In this document: piece by piece, positions 34,997 to 43,613 of the stretch
How the letters are laid out: the number at the start of each line of letters is the position of its first letter
Position numbering within the stretch: position 1 is the stretch's first letter
Origin: Variovorax sp. ZS18.2.2
GTDB taxonomy: Bacteria > Pseudomonadota > Gammaproteobacteria > Burkholderiales > Burkholderiaceae_C
Length of the DNA: 64,000 bases
Assembly (NCBI RefSeq): GCF_024701975.1
Contig: NZ_JANLNM010000002.1
Span: 558,001-622,000 of the forward strand
Direction: 5' to 3'
Notes under the pieces: generated by a model
What the model was told of the DNA's origin: nothing
The model's input: only the letters and a program-made list of their open reading frames with translations
The model's database searches: none
Made by a program: the position numbers and the translations under genes

Positions 34997-35150
34997 CTCT
35001 CTTTCATCCGGACTGTGACCGTCGGCTTCGGAATCGCACCGAAATCTGCTGACCCCTCGGCCTGCTTGCGCAGGCTTCGGGCGCTCGCGGGCTTGTGCAA
35101 CTTTTCAGCTGCCATCACCGCCGGTGGGGAATTGCACCCCGCCCTGAGAA
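34997..35150 (-). promoter_or_regulatory. FMN riboswitch (RFN element) upstream of ribH2
   Basis: Read on the minus strand, the region has the conserved RFN blocks in order. TCAGGGCGGGGTGCAATTCC comes first, then CCACCGGCGGT, AGCCCGCGAGC, a variable stem, TCAGCAGATTT, ATTCCGAAGCCGACGGTCA, and CAGTCCGGATGAAAGAGA. These form the five-armed FMN aptamer closed by P1. It ends about 105 bases before the ribH2 ATG. FMN binding is expected to lower expression of ribH2 and perhaps of the co-directional GST and ArsC-like genes. Confidence 0.96.
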
Positions 35151-35254
35151 CGCTTGCCGCCCGGCGAACCGGGCGACGGCCGCGATTCTAGAAGCCCCCT
35201 GTGGCAGAGGGTTGTCGCCCGCGCGCCAGACCTTGGCACGCGCGGGGATTTTCT

Positions 35255-37441
35255 TCAGAAGCGATACGAGGCGGTCGCGGTCAAGGTACGGCGCTGGCCA
35301 TAGAAGCAGTCGCCGCGTGCGATGCAGGTGGTGATCTGCACCTTGTCCGTCAGGTTCGATGCATTGAGCGCGATGCGCCACGGGCCGCCGTCCCAGGCCA
35401 GCATGGCATCGACCAGCGTGACCGAGGGCACGCGGTTGTTGTCCATGCCGTCGTACGACGGGCCGAGGTAGCGCAAGCCGCCGCCCACCGAGAAGCCCGA
35501 CACGCCGCCGATGGAGAAGCGATGCGTCACCCACGCCGATGCCGTGTGCTTCGGCACGCCCGAGATGCGCTTGCCCAGGTCCGAGCCGTTGCTGCGCGAG
35601 ACGCGCGCGTCGGTGTAGGCGTAGGAGGCAATCCAGTCCCAGTCGCGCGCGATGCTGCCCTTGTATTCGAGCTCCAGTCCCTTCACGTGCACTTCGCCCA
35701 GCTGCACGCTGTTGAGCGGGTTGGCCGGATCGGTGGTCTTGCGGTTGGTGTCGCGCAGGTCATACACAGCCGCCATGAACGATGTGCGCTGGCCCACGGG
35801 CTCCCACTTCACGCCGGCTTCCCACTGCTTGCCGCGCTGCGGCTTGAAGGCCGTGTTGTTCAGGTCGACGCCGCCCAGCGGCAGGAACGACTCGGCGTAG
35901 CTCAGGTACGGCGCCCATCCGCCGTCGGCCAGGTAGACGAGGCCGGCGCGCTTGGTGTTGGCCTTGTCGTCGGCTGCCGCGGCGGGACGGCCTTCGGTGT
36001 CGGTGGTCGCCTTGTCATGGCGCAGACCCAGCAGGCCGACCCAGCGGCCGTACTTGACCTGGTCCTGCACGTAGATGCCGGCCTGCTTTTGCAGCACGCC
36101 CGGCTGGCGCGCAATGACGGTGGGCGGCGTGTAGTTGCCATAGACCGGTGCATAGACATCCAGCGCACCCGCCGTGCCGTTGCCTCTGGCCTGGGTCGTT
36201 TCGTTGCGCTGGAAGTCGGCACCGATCAGCACGGTGTGCTCGAATTCGCCGGTCCTGAACTTCGCCTCGGCCTGGTTGTCGAGCAGCACCATCCGGGCGG
36301 TGTTGATCGTGGCGCTGAGGTCGCGTTCGATGGTGCGCGCATCCGCGTTGAACACCGGGCGCGCCGGCCGCCCGGTGCGGCGGTTCGCGGCAAAGCTGGT
36401 GTACGACGTGTTGTAGATGACCTTGCTTTCGGTCGAGCGCAGGTTCTGCCGCACCGTCCAGGTGTCGTTGAAGCGGTGGCTGAACAGGTAGCCCAGCGAG
36501 GTCTGCTGCGTGTCGAAGCGGTCGAAGCCGGGCTCGCCCGTGAAGGTCGAGGTCGGGATGCGGCCGTAGCGCGAGGGGTACAGCGTGCCCTGCCACGGGA
36601 AGAAGCCGATCAGCGAGCCGCTCTTGTCCTTCTGCGACAGCAGTTGCAGCGTGAGCGAGGTGTCCGCACTCGGGCGCCAGGTCAACGAGGGCGCGATCAG
36701 TTGGCGGTCGTCGCGCACATGGTCGACCTGCGTGCCGCTGTCGCGGCCCACGGCCACCAGGCGGTAGAGCCATTTGCTCTCGGGGTCCAGCGAGCCAGTG
36801 AAGTCGGCCGCGATCTGCTTGCGGCTGTGGTTGTCCAACTGCAGTTGCACTTCGCGCTGGGTCTCGGCCTGCGGGCGCTTGGACACGAGGTTCAGCACAC
36901 CGCCGACGCCGCCCTGGCCGTAGAGCACTGACGAGGGGCCGCGCAGCAGCTCGACGCGTTCTAGCGTGTACGGATCGGGCTTGGTGGTGTTGTAGAAGCC
37001 GTAGGTGCGCTGCAGGCCGTCGAGGTACTGCACCGCATCGCCGCCACGCACCTTGAACGAATCGCCACGGCTGTCGAAGTAGCTCGACACCACGCCGGCC
37101 GTGTAGTTGGTGACTTCGCGCAGCGTGAGCGCGCCCTGGGCCTCGATCTGGTCGCGCGTGATGACCGAGATGGCTTGCGGCGTCTCGATCAGCGGCGTGT
37201 CGGTCTTGGTGGCGGTGGCGCCGCGTTTGGCGACGAAGCCGGTCACCGGGCCGGTCGCGCTTTCCTCGGCGCCGCTGGTGACTGTCACGGTGGGCAAGGC
37301 CTTGCCGTGCTCTATGGATTCGTCCTTCTCTTCCGCGTATACGGGGGCTGTTGCGCCCAATGCCATGGCGGCAGCGGCGAGAGCGATGCGGCGGCGGTGG
37401 TGCGCGTGGCTCGGCTTCTGGCGGGTCTTCGAATGGGTCAT
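35255..37441 (-). CDS. TonB-dependent siderophore receptor
   Basis: A 728-residue outer-membrane receptor for ferric siderophores. The signal peptide (RRRIALAAAAMALGATAPVYA) is followed by a short N-terminal region and the TonB box-like TVTVTSG. The plug domain has ETPQAISVITRDQIE, RGGDAVQYLDGL and ERVELLRGPSSVLYGQGGVGGVLN, and the 22-strand barrel ends in the terminal aromatic ASYRF. There is no extra N-terminal signalling domain, so it does not itself drive a FecI-type cascade. No siderophore biosynthesis or Fec genes are adjacent; use of a foreign siderophore is likely. Fur control is expected but I found no clear Fur box. Confidence 0.92.
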   Translation of the reverse strand: MTHSKTRQKPSHAHHRRRIALAAAAMALGATAPVYAEEKDESIEHGKALPTVTVTSGAEESATGPVTGFVAKRGATATKTDTPLIETPQAISVITRDQIEAQGALTLREVTNYTAGVVSSYFDSRGDSFKVRGGDAVQYLDGLQRTYGFYNTTKPDPYTLERVELLRGPSSVLYGQGGVGGVLNLVSKRPQAETQREVQLQLDNHSRKQIAADFTGSLDPESKWLYRLVAVGRDSGTQVDHVRDDRQLIAPSLTWRPSADTSLTLQLLSQKDKSGSLIGFFPWQGTLYPSRYGRIPTSTFTGEPGFDRFDTQQTSLGYLFSHRFNDTWTVRQNLRSTESKVIYNTSYTSFAANRRTGRPARPVFNADARTIERDLSATINTARMVLLDNQAEAKFRTGEFEHTVLIGADFQRNETTQARGNGTAGALDVYAPVYGNYTPPTVIARQPGVLQKQAGIYVQDQVKYGRWVGLLGLRHDKATTDTEGRPAAAADDKANTKRAGLVYLADGGWAPYLSYAESFLPLGGVDLNNTAFKPQRGKQWEAGVKWEPVGQRTSFMAAVYDLRDTNRKTTDPANPLNSVQLGEVHVKGLELEYKGSIARDWDWIASYAYTDARVSRSNGSDLGKRISGVPKHTASAWVTHRFSIGGVSGFSVGGGLRYLGPSYDGMDNNRVPSVTLVDAMLAWDGGPWRIALNASNLTDKVQITTCIARGDCFYGQRRTLTATASYRF

Positions 37442-37750
37442 GTGCAGCTTCTCCTGGTGTCCAGCGATTGGGGGAGTGGCTGCGGCACGCGACGGGGGCG
37501 TGCCTGGCTTCTCGGGTCAGTGTGTGGAATACGAACGCAACCGGCCGTGCGCCCAGGGCAGGGCGACCGGCTGATGTTGTCTGTGGGTCTTCTGGCGTCG
37601 TAGGGGTGGCAACCGACGGTCCCGACGGCGAGGCGTCGGTCCGCAGCGGCTGCCGTCTCCGTTCCTTCGGAGACAGCTGGCAGGCCCTTGTCGGGCGGCT
37701 GGCTGAGGAGCGAAATTATAGAAGCGGCTTTTTGGAGAAGCCGAAGCGGA
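37442..37750. other. Structured intergenic region upstream of the TonB-dependent receptor
   Basis: A 309-bp region with no gene. Two strong hairpins lie close together: CCGACG (37622-37627) with CGTCGG (37634-37639), and GTCTCCG (37655-37661) with CGGAGAC (37668-37674). On the minus strand a TATAAT hexamer (37715-37720) sits upstream of these hairpins, so a transcript from it would carry a structured leader of about 270 bases. I do not see the conserved B12-box of a cobalamin riboswitch. Confidence 0.45.
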
Positions 37751-38842
37751 TCATCGGCCCGAGAGGAAGAGCGTCATGCGGTGCAGCTCTTCGTCGAGCG
37801 CCGCGCGAAATGCCGCATCGCGCGGCTTCCTGTCCGCGTAGCCGAAGGTAGGTTTCAGCCGGCCTTCGGGCGCAGTCACATTGGCCCAGCCGATCACCCG
37901 GTCATGCCACAGCATCGGCAGCGCGTAGTAGCCGAACTGGCGCTTCGGCGCGGGCGTGTAGGCCTCGAACTTGTACGTCCAGCCCCACAGCAGTTCGAAG
38001 CGGCGGCGGTCCCACACGACCGGATCGAAGGGCGCGAGCAGGCGCACCGCATCGTCGGGCGCATGGCGGCGGGAGGCCGGGTTCTCGTCCCCGGGCCAGT
38101 ACCAGGTGGTGCCGTCGATGCGGCAGTTCGCGAGCTCTTCGCGTGCGAGGCGCAGCGCCGCCTGCGTCTGTGCCGCGAGATGCGGCGCGCCGTAGCCGAG
38201 CAGGCGCACGAGGTAGGTGAGGCTGGCCGCCGGCAGCGGCGCGTACTTGCGCACGATCAGCTCGATGAGCGCGGCGGCGCGTTGCGCGCGGCTGGCGGGG
38301 CTGTCGTCGGCGGGCACGTGCGTCACGGCTTCGTAGACGCGCGTGCCGCTGTCGCGCCGCACCACGCGCAGCATGCCGCGGTAGTGCATGCCGTCGAGCA
38401 GGTGCGTGGTCGCGTTGCTCGAGCCGCCCCAGTAGTTCTTGATGCGGCCGTGCGCGAAATGCTGCTCGACCTGGCGCGGATGCACCGGGCCGTGTTCGCG
38501 CACATAGGCCAGCACGTCGGCGGCTTTGCGTCGGGTGTCGGCGTCCCAGGCTGCCTTGGCTTCGCGCGGATGCATCAGCGCGAGGTGCTCGCGCGGGAGG
38601 AACCCATAGTTGACGAGACAGTCTTCCTCGATCGCGAGGCGCGTGTAGCGGCTTTCGAGATCGCCCGCGCGGTAGTCCTTCACGCGGTGGCGCAGCGTCA
38701 GGTCTTGCGCGCGCGCCGGGGCGCGGATCGGGTCGGCCTGCACGAAGCCGAGCTGGCGGATCGCGCCGGGCAAGGTGGTCGGTTTGAAGAGGGTGCGTGC
38801 CACCGCGTAGCGGCGCAGGTCGTCGAGGGTCGGGTCAGCCAT
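37751..38842 (-). CDS. YcaQ/AlkX-like winged-helix DNA glycosylase (HTH_42 family)
   Basis: A 363-residue HTH_42 protein. The catalytic-loop motif is QAD at 35-37 in GFVQADPIRAPARAQDL. The Q-hydrophobic-D form marks the YcaQ (AlkX) branch, which unhooks DNA interstrand crosslinks, rather than the AlkZ branch (QxQ). Conserved RDRREL/ELLWGW-like segments and YYALPMLWHDRVIGW follow. It starts 48 bp after the sugar-isomerase gene and may be read as the last gene of that operon, although its function seems unrelated. Confidence 0.85.
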   Translation of the reverse strand: MADPTLDDLRRYAVARTLFKPTTLPGAIRQLGFVQADPIRAPARAQDLTLRHRVKDYRAGDLESRYTRLAIEEDCLVNYGFLPREHLALMHPREAKAAWDADTRRKAADVLAYVREHGPVHPRQVEQHFAHGRIKNYWGGSSNATTHLLDGMHYRGMLRVVRRDSGTRVYEAVTHVPADDSPASRAQRAAALIELIVRKYAPLPAASLTYLVRLLGYGAPHLAAQTQAALRLAREELANCRIDGTTWYWPGDENPASRRHAPDDAVRLLAPFDPVVWDRRRFELLWGWTYKFEAYTPAPKRQFGYYALPMLWHDRVIGWANVTAPEGRLKPTFGYADRKPRDAAFRAALDEELHRMTLFLSGR

Positions 38843-38890
38843 GCGGCGAATTGCAGCACAAGCGGCCGCGCTTCGCTTCGGCGCAATGCG

Positions 38891-39781
38891 TCAGACCACG
38901 CTGCGGTGACGCTCGATGCAAACGTCGAGTGTTTCGGCCCCCGGCCGTTGCCACCAGTCGAGGTTCGAGAAGATCTCGACCTCGCTGAAGCCCACAAAGC
39001 CCGCGTCTTCGACCCAGCCTCGGATCTTCTTGAGCTCGACCACGCCGTCGCCCATCATCCCGCGGTCGGAGAGCAGGTCGCGCGTGGGCGTGAGCCAGTC
39101 GCAGACGTGGTGCGCCAGCAGGCGCTCGCGGCCGGCGCGGGCGATCTGCTGCTGCAGCTTCGGGTCCCACCAGACGTGATAGATGTCGAGCGCCACGCCG
39201 AGCATGCCGCTCTTGCCTGCGTCGAGTTCGTCGCAGAGGTCGAGTGCGTGTTCGAGCGTGTTGATGCAGGCGCGGTCGGCCGCCTGCATCGGATGCAAGG
39301 GCTCGATGGCGAGCGGCATGCCGACTTCGCGGGCGTGTTCCAGCGATGCGGCGATGCCGTCGCGCACCTCGCCGCGTGCGCGGGCGATGTCCTTGTATGC
39401 GGGCTTGCTTTCGAGCGCACCGGGAAGGGCGCCGACCACGAGAACGAGACAGGGTGCATCGAGCGTTCTTGCCTCGTCGATGGCGCGGCGGTTGTCGTCG
39501 AGCGCGGCCTTCAGGCCTGCCGCATCGGGCGCGGGAAAGAAGCCGCCGCGACAGTAGCCCGAGAGGCCGATGCCGTGCGCCTTCAACTGCTTCGCCACCT
39601 TGTCGAGCCCGACGGCAGCGACCTGATCGCGCCATGGGCTGATCGCACGGATACCGCGCTCGGCGCACTGGTCGATGATGCGGTCCAGCGACACCTCGGC
39701 GCCCGACTGCTTGCGCACGGTCGCGGTGTTGATCGAGAGCCAGTCGTGGTTCTGCGAGAAATCGCGCATGGGCTCGCTCAA
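38891..39781 (-). CDS. Sugar phosphate isomerase/epimerase-like TIM-barrel protein
   Basis: A 296-residue xylose-isomerase-like TIM barrel (AP_endonuc_2 family). Metal-ligand candidates lie in AIEPLHPM, ALDIYHVWWD, HVCDW and FSEVEIFS, the usual Glu/Asp/His/Glu set. Family members act as epimerases, isomerases, dehydratases (IolE) or ketoglycoside lyases. The ATG at 39781 overlaps the DUF993 stop by 4 bases, so the two are translationally coupled and probably act in the same pathway. Confidence 0.85.
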   Translation of the reverse strand: MSEPMRDFSQNHDWLSINTATVRKQSGAEVSLDRIIDQCAERGIRAISPWRDQVAAVGLDKVAKQLKAHGIGLSGYCRGGFFPAPDAAGLKAALDDNRRAIDEARTLDAPCLVLVVGALPGALESKPAYKDIARARGEVRDGIAASLEHAREVGMPLAIEPLHPMQAADRACINTLEHALDLCDELDAGKSGMLGVALDIYHVWWDPKLQQQIARAGRERLLAHHVCDWLTPTRDLLSDRGMMGDGVVELKKIRGWVEDAGFVGFSEVEIFSNLDWWQRPGAETLDVCIERHRSVV

Positions 39782-40965
39782 CCTTCCACGCCGTGCAGTG
39801 CGAGCAGCGTCTTCATGCGTCGAACCGCCAGTTCAGGTTGTTCCAGCAGGTTCGCCGCGTCCGCGAGGCGGAACAGTTCGGCGAAGTGCGGCAACGAGCG
39901 CGTGCTCTGCTGGCCGCCCACCATCGTGAAGTGCTTCTGGTGGCCGTTGAGCCAGGCCATGAACACCACGCCCGTCTTGTAGAAGCGCGTGGGCGCCGCG
40001 AAGATGTGGCGCGACAGCGGTACCGTGGGGCCGAGGATGGCGTGGAACTTCTCGGTGTTGCCTTGGGCCAGTGCACCTAGTGCGGCGCTGGCCGCTGGTG
40101 CGATGGCGTCGAAGATGCCGAGCAGCGCATCGCTCTTGCCGTGCGTGGGCTCGTCACCGAAGCCGTCGCCGGCAATCAGCTCGGCGTAGTTGAAGTCGTC
40201 GCCCGTGTACATGCGCACGCCCTTGGGCAGGCGGCGGCGCATCGCGATTTCCTTGTCCTTGTCGAGCAGCGAGATCTTGATGCCGTCGACCTTGTCCGGA
40301 TGCGCCGCGATGATGCCGACGGCGGTGTCCATTGCCGCATCGACATTCTTCGTGCCCCAGTAGCCCGCGAGCGCCGGGTCGAACATGTCGCCGAGCCAGT
40401 GCAGCACCACGGGATGCTTCGCCTGACTGAGGATGCGGTCGTACACGCGCTCGTAGTCGGCGGGGCTCTTCGCCACGCGGGCGAGCGCGCGGCTCGCCAT
40501 CACGATGAGCTTGCCGCCCAGCGCCTCGATGGCGGCCATCTGCTCCTCGTAGCCGCGGATCACGTCATCGACGCTCTTCACGTCGTCGATGTTCAGGTGG
40601 TCGGTGCCGCAGCCCGAGGCGACGAGCGCGCCAGGCACATCTTTCGCCGCATCGAGCGAGCGGCGGATCAGTTCGAGCGACGTGGGCCAATCGAGGCCCA
40701 TGCCGCGCTGCGCGGTGTCCATCGCCTCGGCCACGCCCAGGCCCAGCGAGAACAGGTGGCGGCGGTAGGCGATGGTGGTGTCCCAATCGACCGCCGCTTG
40801 CAGCCACGGGTCGACGGCCGCGAGCGGATCAGCCACGACGTGCGCGGCCGAATAGGCGATGCGGTTGAACTTGACGTCCGCATCAGGCTTGATGGGCGCG
40901 GTGCCGCGAAGGGCGTAGGGCGCGAGCGCGCCGTTCGCGGTGGGGAGGGTCAACGACAGTGCCAT
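39778..40965 (-). CDS. DUF993 family protein (dihydrodipicolinate synthase-like TIM barrel)
   Basis: A 395-residue protein of the DUF993 family, related to the DapA/aldolase TIM barrels. VVLHWLGDMFDPALAGYWG and DGIKISLLDKDKE contain the lysine (in IKIS) that corresponds to the Schiff-base lysine of class I aldolases. No member that I know of has a settled reaction. Neighbours are a MocA-type dehydrogenase (13 bp upstream) and a TIM-barrel isomerase (ATGA overlap). Aldol or retro-aldol chemistry on a sugar-derived ketone is inferred. Confidence 0.82.
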   Translation of the reverse strand: MALSLTLPTANGALAPYALRGTAPIKPDADVKFNRIAYSAAHVVADPLAAVDPWLQAAVDWDTTIAYRRHLFSLGLGVAEAMDTAQRGMGLDWPTSLELIRRSLDAAKDVPGALVASGCGTDHLNIDDVKSVDDVIRGYEEQMAAIEALGGKLIVMASRALARVAKSPADYERVYDRILSQAKHPVVLHWLGDMFDPALAGYWGTKNVDAAMDTAVGIIAAHPDKVDGIKISLLDKDKEIAMRRRLPKGVRMYTGDDFNYAELIAGDGFGDEPTHGKSDALLGIFDAIAPAASAALGALAQGNTEKFHAILGPTVPLSRHIFAAPTRFYKTGVVFMAWLNGHQKHFTMVGGQQSTRSLPHFAELFRLADAANLLEQPELAVRRMKTLLALHGVEG

Positions 40966-40978
40966 GGCAGCTTCTTCC

Positions 40979-42142
40979 TCAGACCTTCAGCGCGGGCACG
41001 TCGACCCAGCGGCGGTCCTTCCACGATTCGAGTGCGGCCTCGACCAGCTGCACGCCCTTGGCGCCTTCGGGCAGCGTCCACTTGTAGGGCTCGTTCTCGA
41101 CCACGTGGCGGATGAAGTGCTCCCACTGGATCTTGAAGCCGTTGTCGTAGACCTGCGAGTCCGGAATCTCCTGCCACTGGTCGAAGAAATTCATCATCTG
41201 CTTCTCGTCGGGGTTCCACACCGGGCGCGGCGTGGCCACGCGCGACTGGGCGCGGCAGCTCGACAAGCCCGCGACGGCCGAGCCGTCGGTGCCATCGACA
41301 TGGAAGGTCACGAGGTCGTCGCGGCGCACGCGCGTGACCCAGCTCATGTTGATCTGCGCGATCACCGGCTCGCCGTTGTGGCCGGTCAGTTCGCAGGTGG
41401 CGTAGGCCGCGTCGTCGGCGGTGGCCTCATACGGCTTGCCGGCCTCGTCCCAGCGCTTGGGGATGTGCGTCGCGCCGATGCACGACACCGACTTCACCTC
41501 GCCGAACAGGTTGTCCAGCACGTAGCGCCAGTGGCACATCATGTCCAGGATCATCCCGCCGCCGTCTTCCTTGCGGTAGTTCCAGCTCGGGCGCTGAATG
41601 GGCTGCAGGTCGCCCTCGAACACCCAGTAGCCGAACTCCAGGCGCACGCTGAGCATGCGGCCGAAGAAGCCGGCGCGGCGCAGCATGTCCAGCTTGCGCA
41701 GGCCCGGCAGGAAGAGCTTGTCTTGCACCGCACCGTGCTTGAGGCCCGAGCCTTCGGCGAGGCGCGCGATTTCCACCGCTTCGTTCAGGTTGGTCGCGAT
41801 CGGCTTCTCGCAGTAGACGTGCTTGCCGGCGCGGATGGCCTTGGCCAGCAGGGTGGGGCGCATCTGCGTGGTGCCGGCGTCGAAGAAGATGGTGTCGTCC
41901 TTGTTCTCCAATGCCTTGTCGAGGTCGGTGCCCCAGCGCGCGATGTTGTGGGCCTTGGCGAGCGCTTCCATCTTCTCGGCGTTGCGGCCGATGAGGATGG
42001 GGTCGGGCATCACCTTGTCGCCGTTCGACAGCGTGACGCCGCCTTGCGCGCGGATCGCGCAGATCGAGCGGATCAGGTGCTGGTTCATGCCCATGCGGCC
42101 GGTGACGCCGTGCATGATGATTCCTAGACGTTGGGTGGCCAT
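40979..42142 (-). CDS. Gfo/Idh/MocA family NAD(P)-dependent oxidoreductase
   Basis: A 387-residue dehydrogenase. The nucleotide-binding loop is atypical (HGVTGRMGMN, residues 11-20) but the family EKP motif is present (CEKP, 111-114), followed by LKHGAVQDKLFLPGLRKL and the substrate domain with HWRYVLDNLFG. Members oxidise inositol, glucose derivatives or other polyols at one hydroxyl. It sits between an enolase-superfamily enzyme (31 bp) and DUF993 (13 bp) in the TetR-linked operon. Confidence 0.88.
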   Translation of the reverse strand: MATQRLGIIMHGVTGRMGMNQHLIRSICAIRAQGGVTLSNGDKVMPDPILIGRNAEKMEALAKAHNIARWGTDLDKALENKDDTIFFDAGTTQMRPTLLAKAIRAGKHVYCEKPIATNLNEAVEIARLAEGSGLKHGAVQDKLFLPGLRKLDMLRRAGFFGRMLSVRLEFGYWVFEGDLQPIQRPSWNYRKEDGGGMILDMMCHWRYVLDNLFGEVKSVSCIGATHIPKRWDEAGKPYEATADDAAYATCELTGHNGEPVIAQINMSWVTRVRRDDLVTFHVDGTDGSAVAGLSSCRAQSRVATPRPVWNPDEKQMMNFFDQWQEIPDSQVYDNGFKIQWEHFIRHVVENEPYKWTLPEGAKGVQLVEAALESWKDRRWVDVPALKV

Positions 42143-42173
42143 CGTTTTCTTCCTTGGGATGCGAGAGGGTGCT

Positions 42174-43604
42174 TCAGTAGACGGAACGCATGGCGTCCCA
42201 CGAGATGCCGGCGCCGGGAATGCCAGTGGTAAAACCGGGCGCGGTGGCGAGCGGCGACAGGGGGAGCTGTCCGCCGCGGATGGCGAGGCGCACGGCGCCG
42301 TCGCTGGTTTCGTAGAGGCCCGGGTGAAGCTTCAGCAGCGCTTGCTGCTCCACCTCGGGCACGGCCGCGAGGCCGTTGACGTAGTGGTGTCCGTTGCGCT
42401 CGACGTGCGAGAGGCCGAGCCAGCCGACGAGCGCGAGGTCTTGCTGCACGCCGATGCCGGCCTGCATGGTGAGGTCTTCGCCGGACAGGAAATAGCGCGG
42501 CTCGTCTTCCGCCGCATTCCAGTGCGCGCAGCGCGCCGCATTGACGACCGATTTGTAGAAGCCCTTGCAGCTCTTGCTCGACACGCCCGTGTAGCCGAGC
42601 GCGCGGGCCTGCACGAAGGCATCGAGCGTGGCGTCGGATTCGTCGATCAGCAGCGGAATGCGCTTGCCCAGAGCCGAGACGTCGCGCTCCAGGGCTGCAT
42701 CGCGGCGGATCGGTTGCTCGACGAAAACGGTCTTCTGCGCGAGCTTCCACAGCACGGGCGTGGACAGCATGCGGTCGAGGAAGACGGCGAAGTCATCGGC
42801 GTCGGCGTATTGCTCGTTGCCGTCGAGCGTCACGAGCTGCGCGTGGCCGTCGATCACGCGGGCGATGCGTTGGAGCCGGTCGATGTCTTGCGCGGTATTG
42901 CCGCAGAGCTTGAGCTTGAAATGCGTGAGGCCGTAGCGTTGCACCGCCGCGGCGAGCGTGGTGGGCAGGCCGTCGGCGGGAGCGTCGGGCAGTGCGTCGC
43001 TGTCGTCGATGGCATCGGCGAGGCCGACGGTGTGGCGTGCCGCAATGCTTGGGCGCGGCGATTGGCTGGCCAGGAAGGCGGGCATGTCGAAGCCCGCGAG
43101 GTCATCGGCGAGCCCGCTGCCTGCGATGTCGATTCCGCAGAGGTTGGCGCTCATCGCCTCTGCGAAGCTCGTGCCGGTGTGCAGGCACAGCGCGTCCATG
43201 ACGGCGCGGTCGATCAGCGCCGGGCCGTAGCTCGCCACCAGCGCCTGCAGGCCCTTGGCCTTCGCGCGGGCTTGCAGCGCAGCGTAGTTCGAGGCGAAGT
43301 GCGTCCACGCGGTTTGCGCATCGTCTTCGGCGACGTAGGCGTCACGTGCATCGCGCAGCGCGAAACGCAACTGCTCGAAGTTCTGCTCGTTGTTGAGGGC
43401 TGGGTTCTTGTCGAACCACTTGGGCACCATCATCTCGGCCGCGCAGCCCTCGGCCGTGCCGCCGTTCTCGAAGCGAATGCGGGCCCGCACGTACACCTGC
43501 GGACACGCGGTGACGGTGGCGGCGCCGAAGCGAAACGGTAGCCTGAGCGCCACGTCGCGCTCGGCGAAGCGAATCTCTTCGATGTGGAAACGGGGCGCGT
43601 CCAT
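42174..43604 (-). CDS. Enolase-superfamily (mandelate racemase/muconate lactonizing-like) enzyme
   Basis: A 476-residue enolase-superfamily member, longer than usual. Catalytic positions fit the KxK type: K230 and K232 in FKLKLCG, then metal ligands D261 in TLDGNEQY, E296 in VEQP and D321/E322 in LIDESD. Such enzymes abstract an alpha-proton from a carboxylate (racemase, dehydratase or cycloisomerase). The long N-terminal part (1-190) and C-terminal tail (after 440) set it apart from well-known acid-sugar dehydratases. It is 9 bp after the ABC ATPase gene, so the importer probably brings in its substrate. Confidence 0.85.
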   Translation of the reverse strand: MDAPRFHIEEIRFAERDVALRLPFRFGAATVTACPQVYVRARIRFENGGTAEGCAAEMMVPKWFDKNPALNNEQNFEQLRFALRDARDAYVAEDDAQTAWTHFASNYAALQARAKAKGLQALVASYGPALIDRAVMDALCLHTGTSFAEAMSANLCGIDIAGSGLADDLAGFDMPAFLASQSPRPSIAARHTVGLADAIDDSDALPDAPADGLPTTLAAAVQRYGLTHFKLKLCGNTAQDIDRLQRIARVIDGHAQLVTLDGNEQYADADDFAVFLDRMLSTPVLWKLAQKTVFVEQPIRRDAALERDVSALGKRIPLLIDESDATLDAFVQARALGYTGVSSKSCKGFYKSVVNAARCAHWNAAEDEPRYFLSGEDLTMQAGIGVQQDLALVGWLGLSHVERNGHHYVNGLAAVPEVEQQALLKLHPGLYETSDGAVRLAIRGGQLPLSPLATAPGFTTGIPGAGISWDAMRSVY

Positions 43605-43613
43605 GGCTGGCGT

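Noticed and set aside
37442-37750. Cobalamin riboswitch before the TonB-dependent receptor
   Set aside because: The conserved B12-box and the surrounding core were not found, and the receptor resembles siderophore, not BtuB, receptors.
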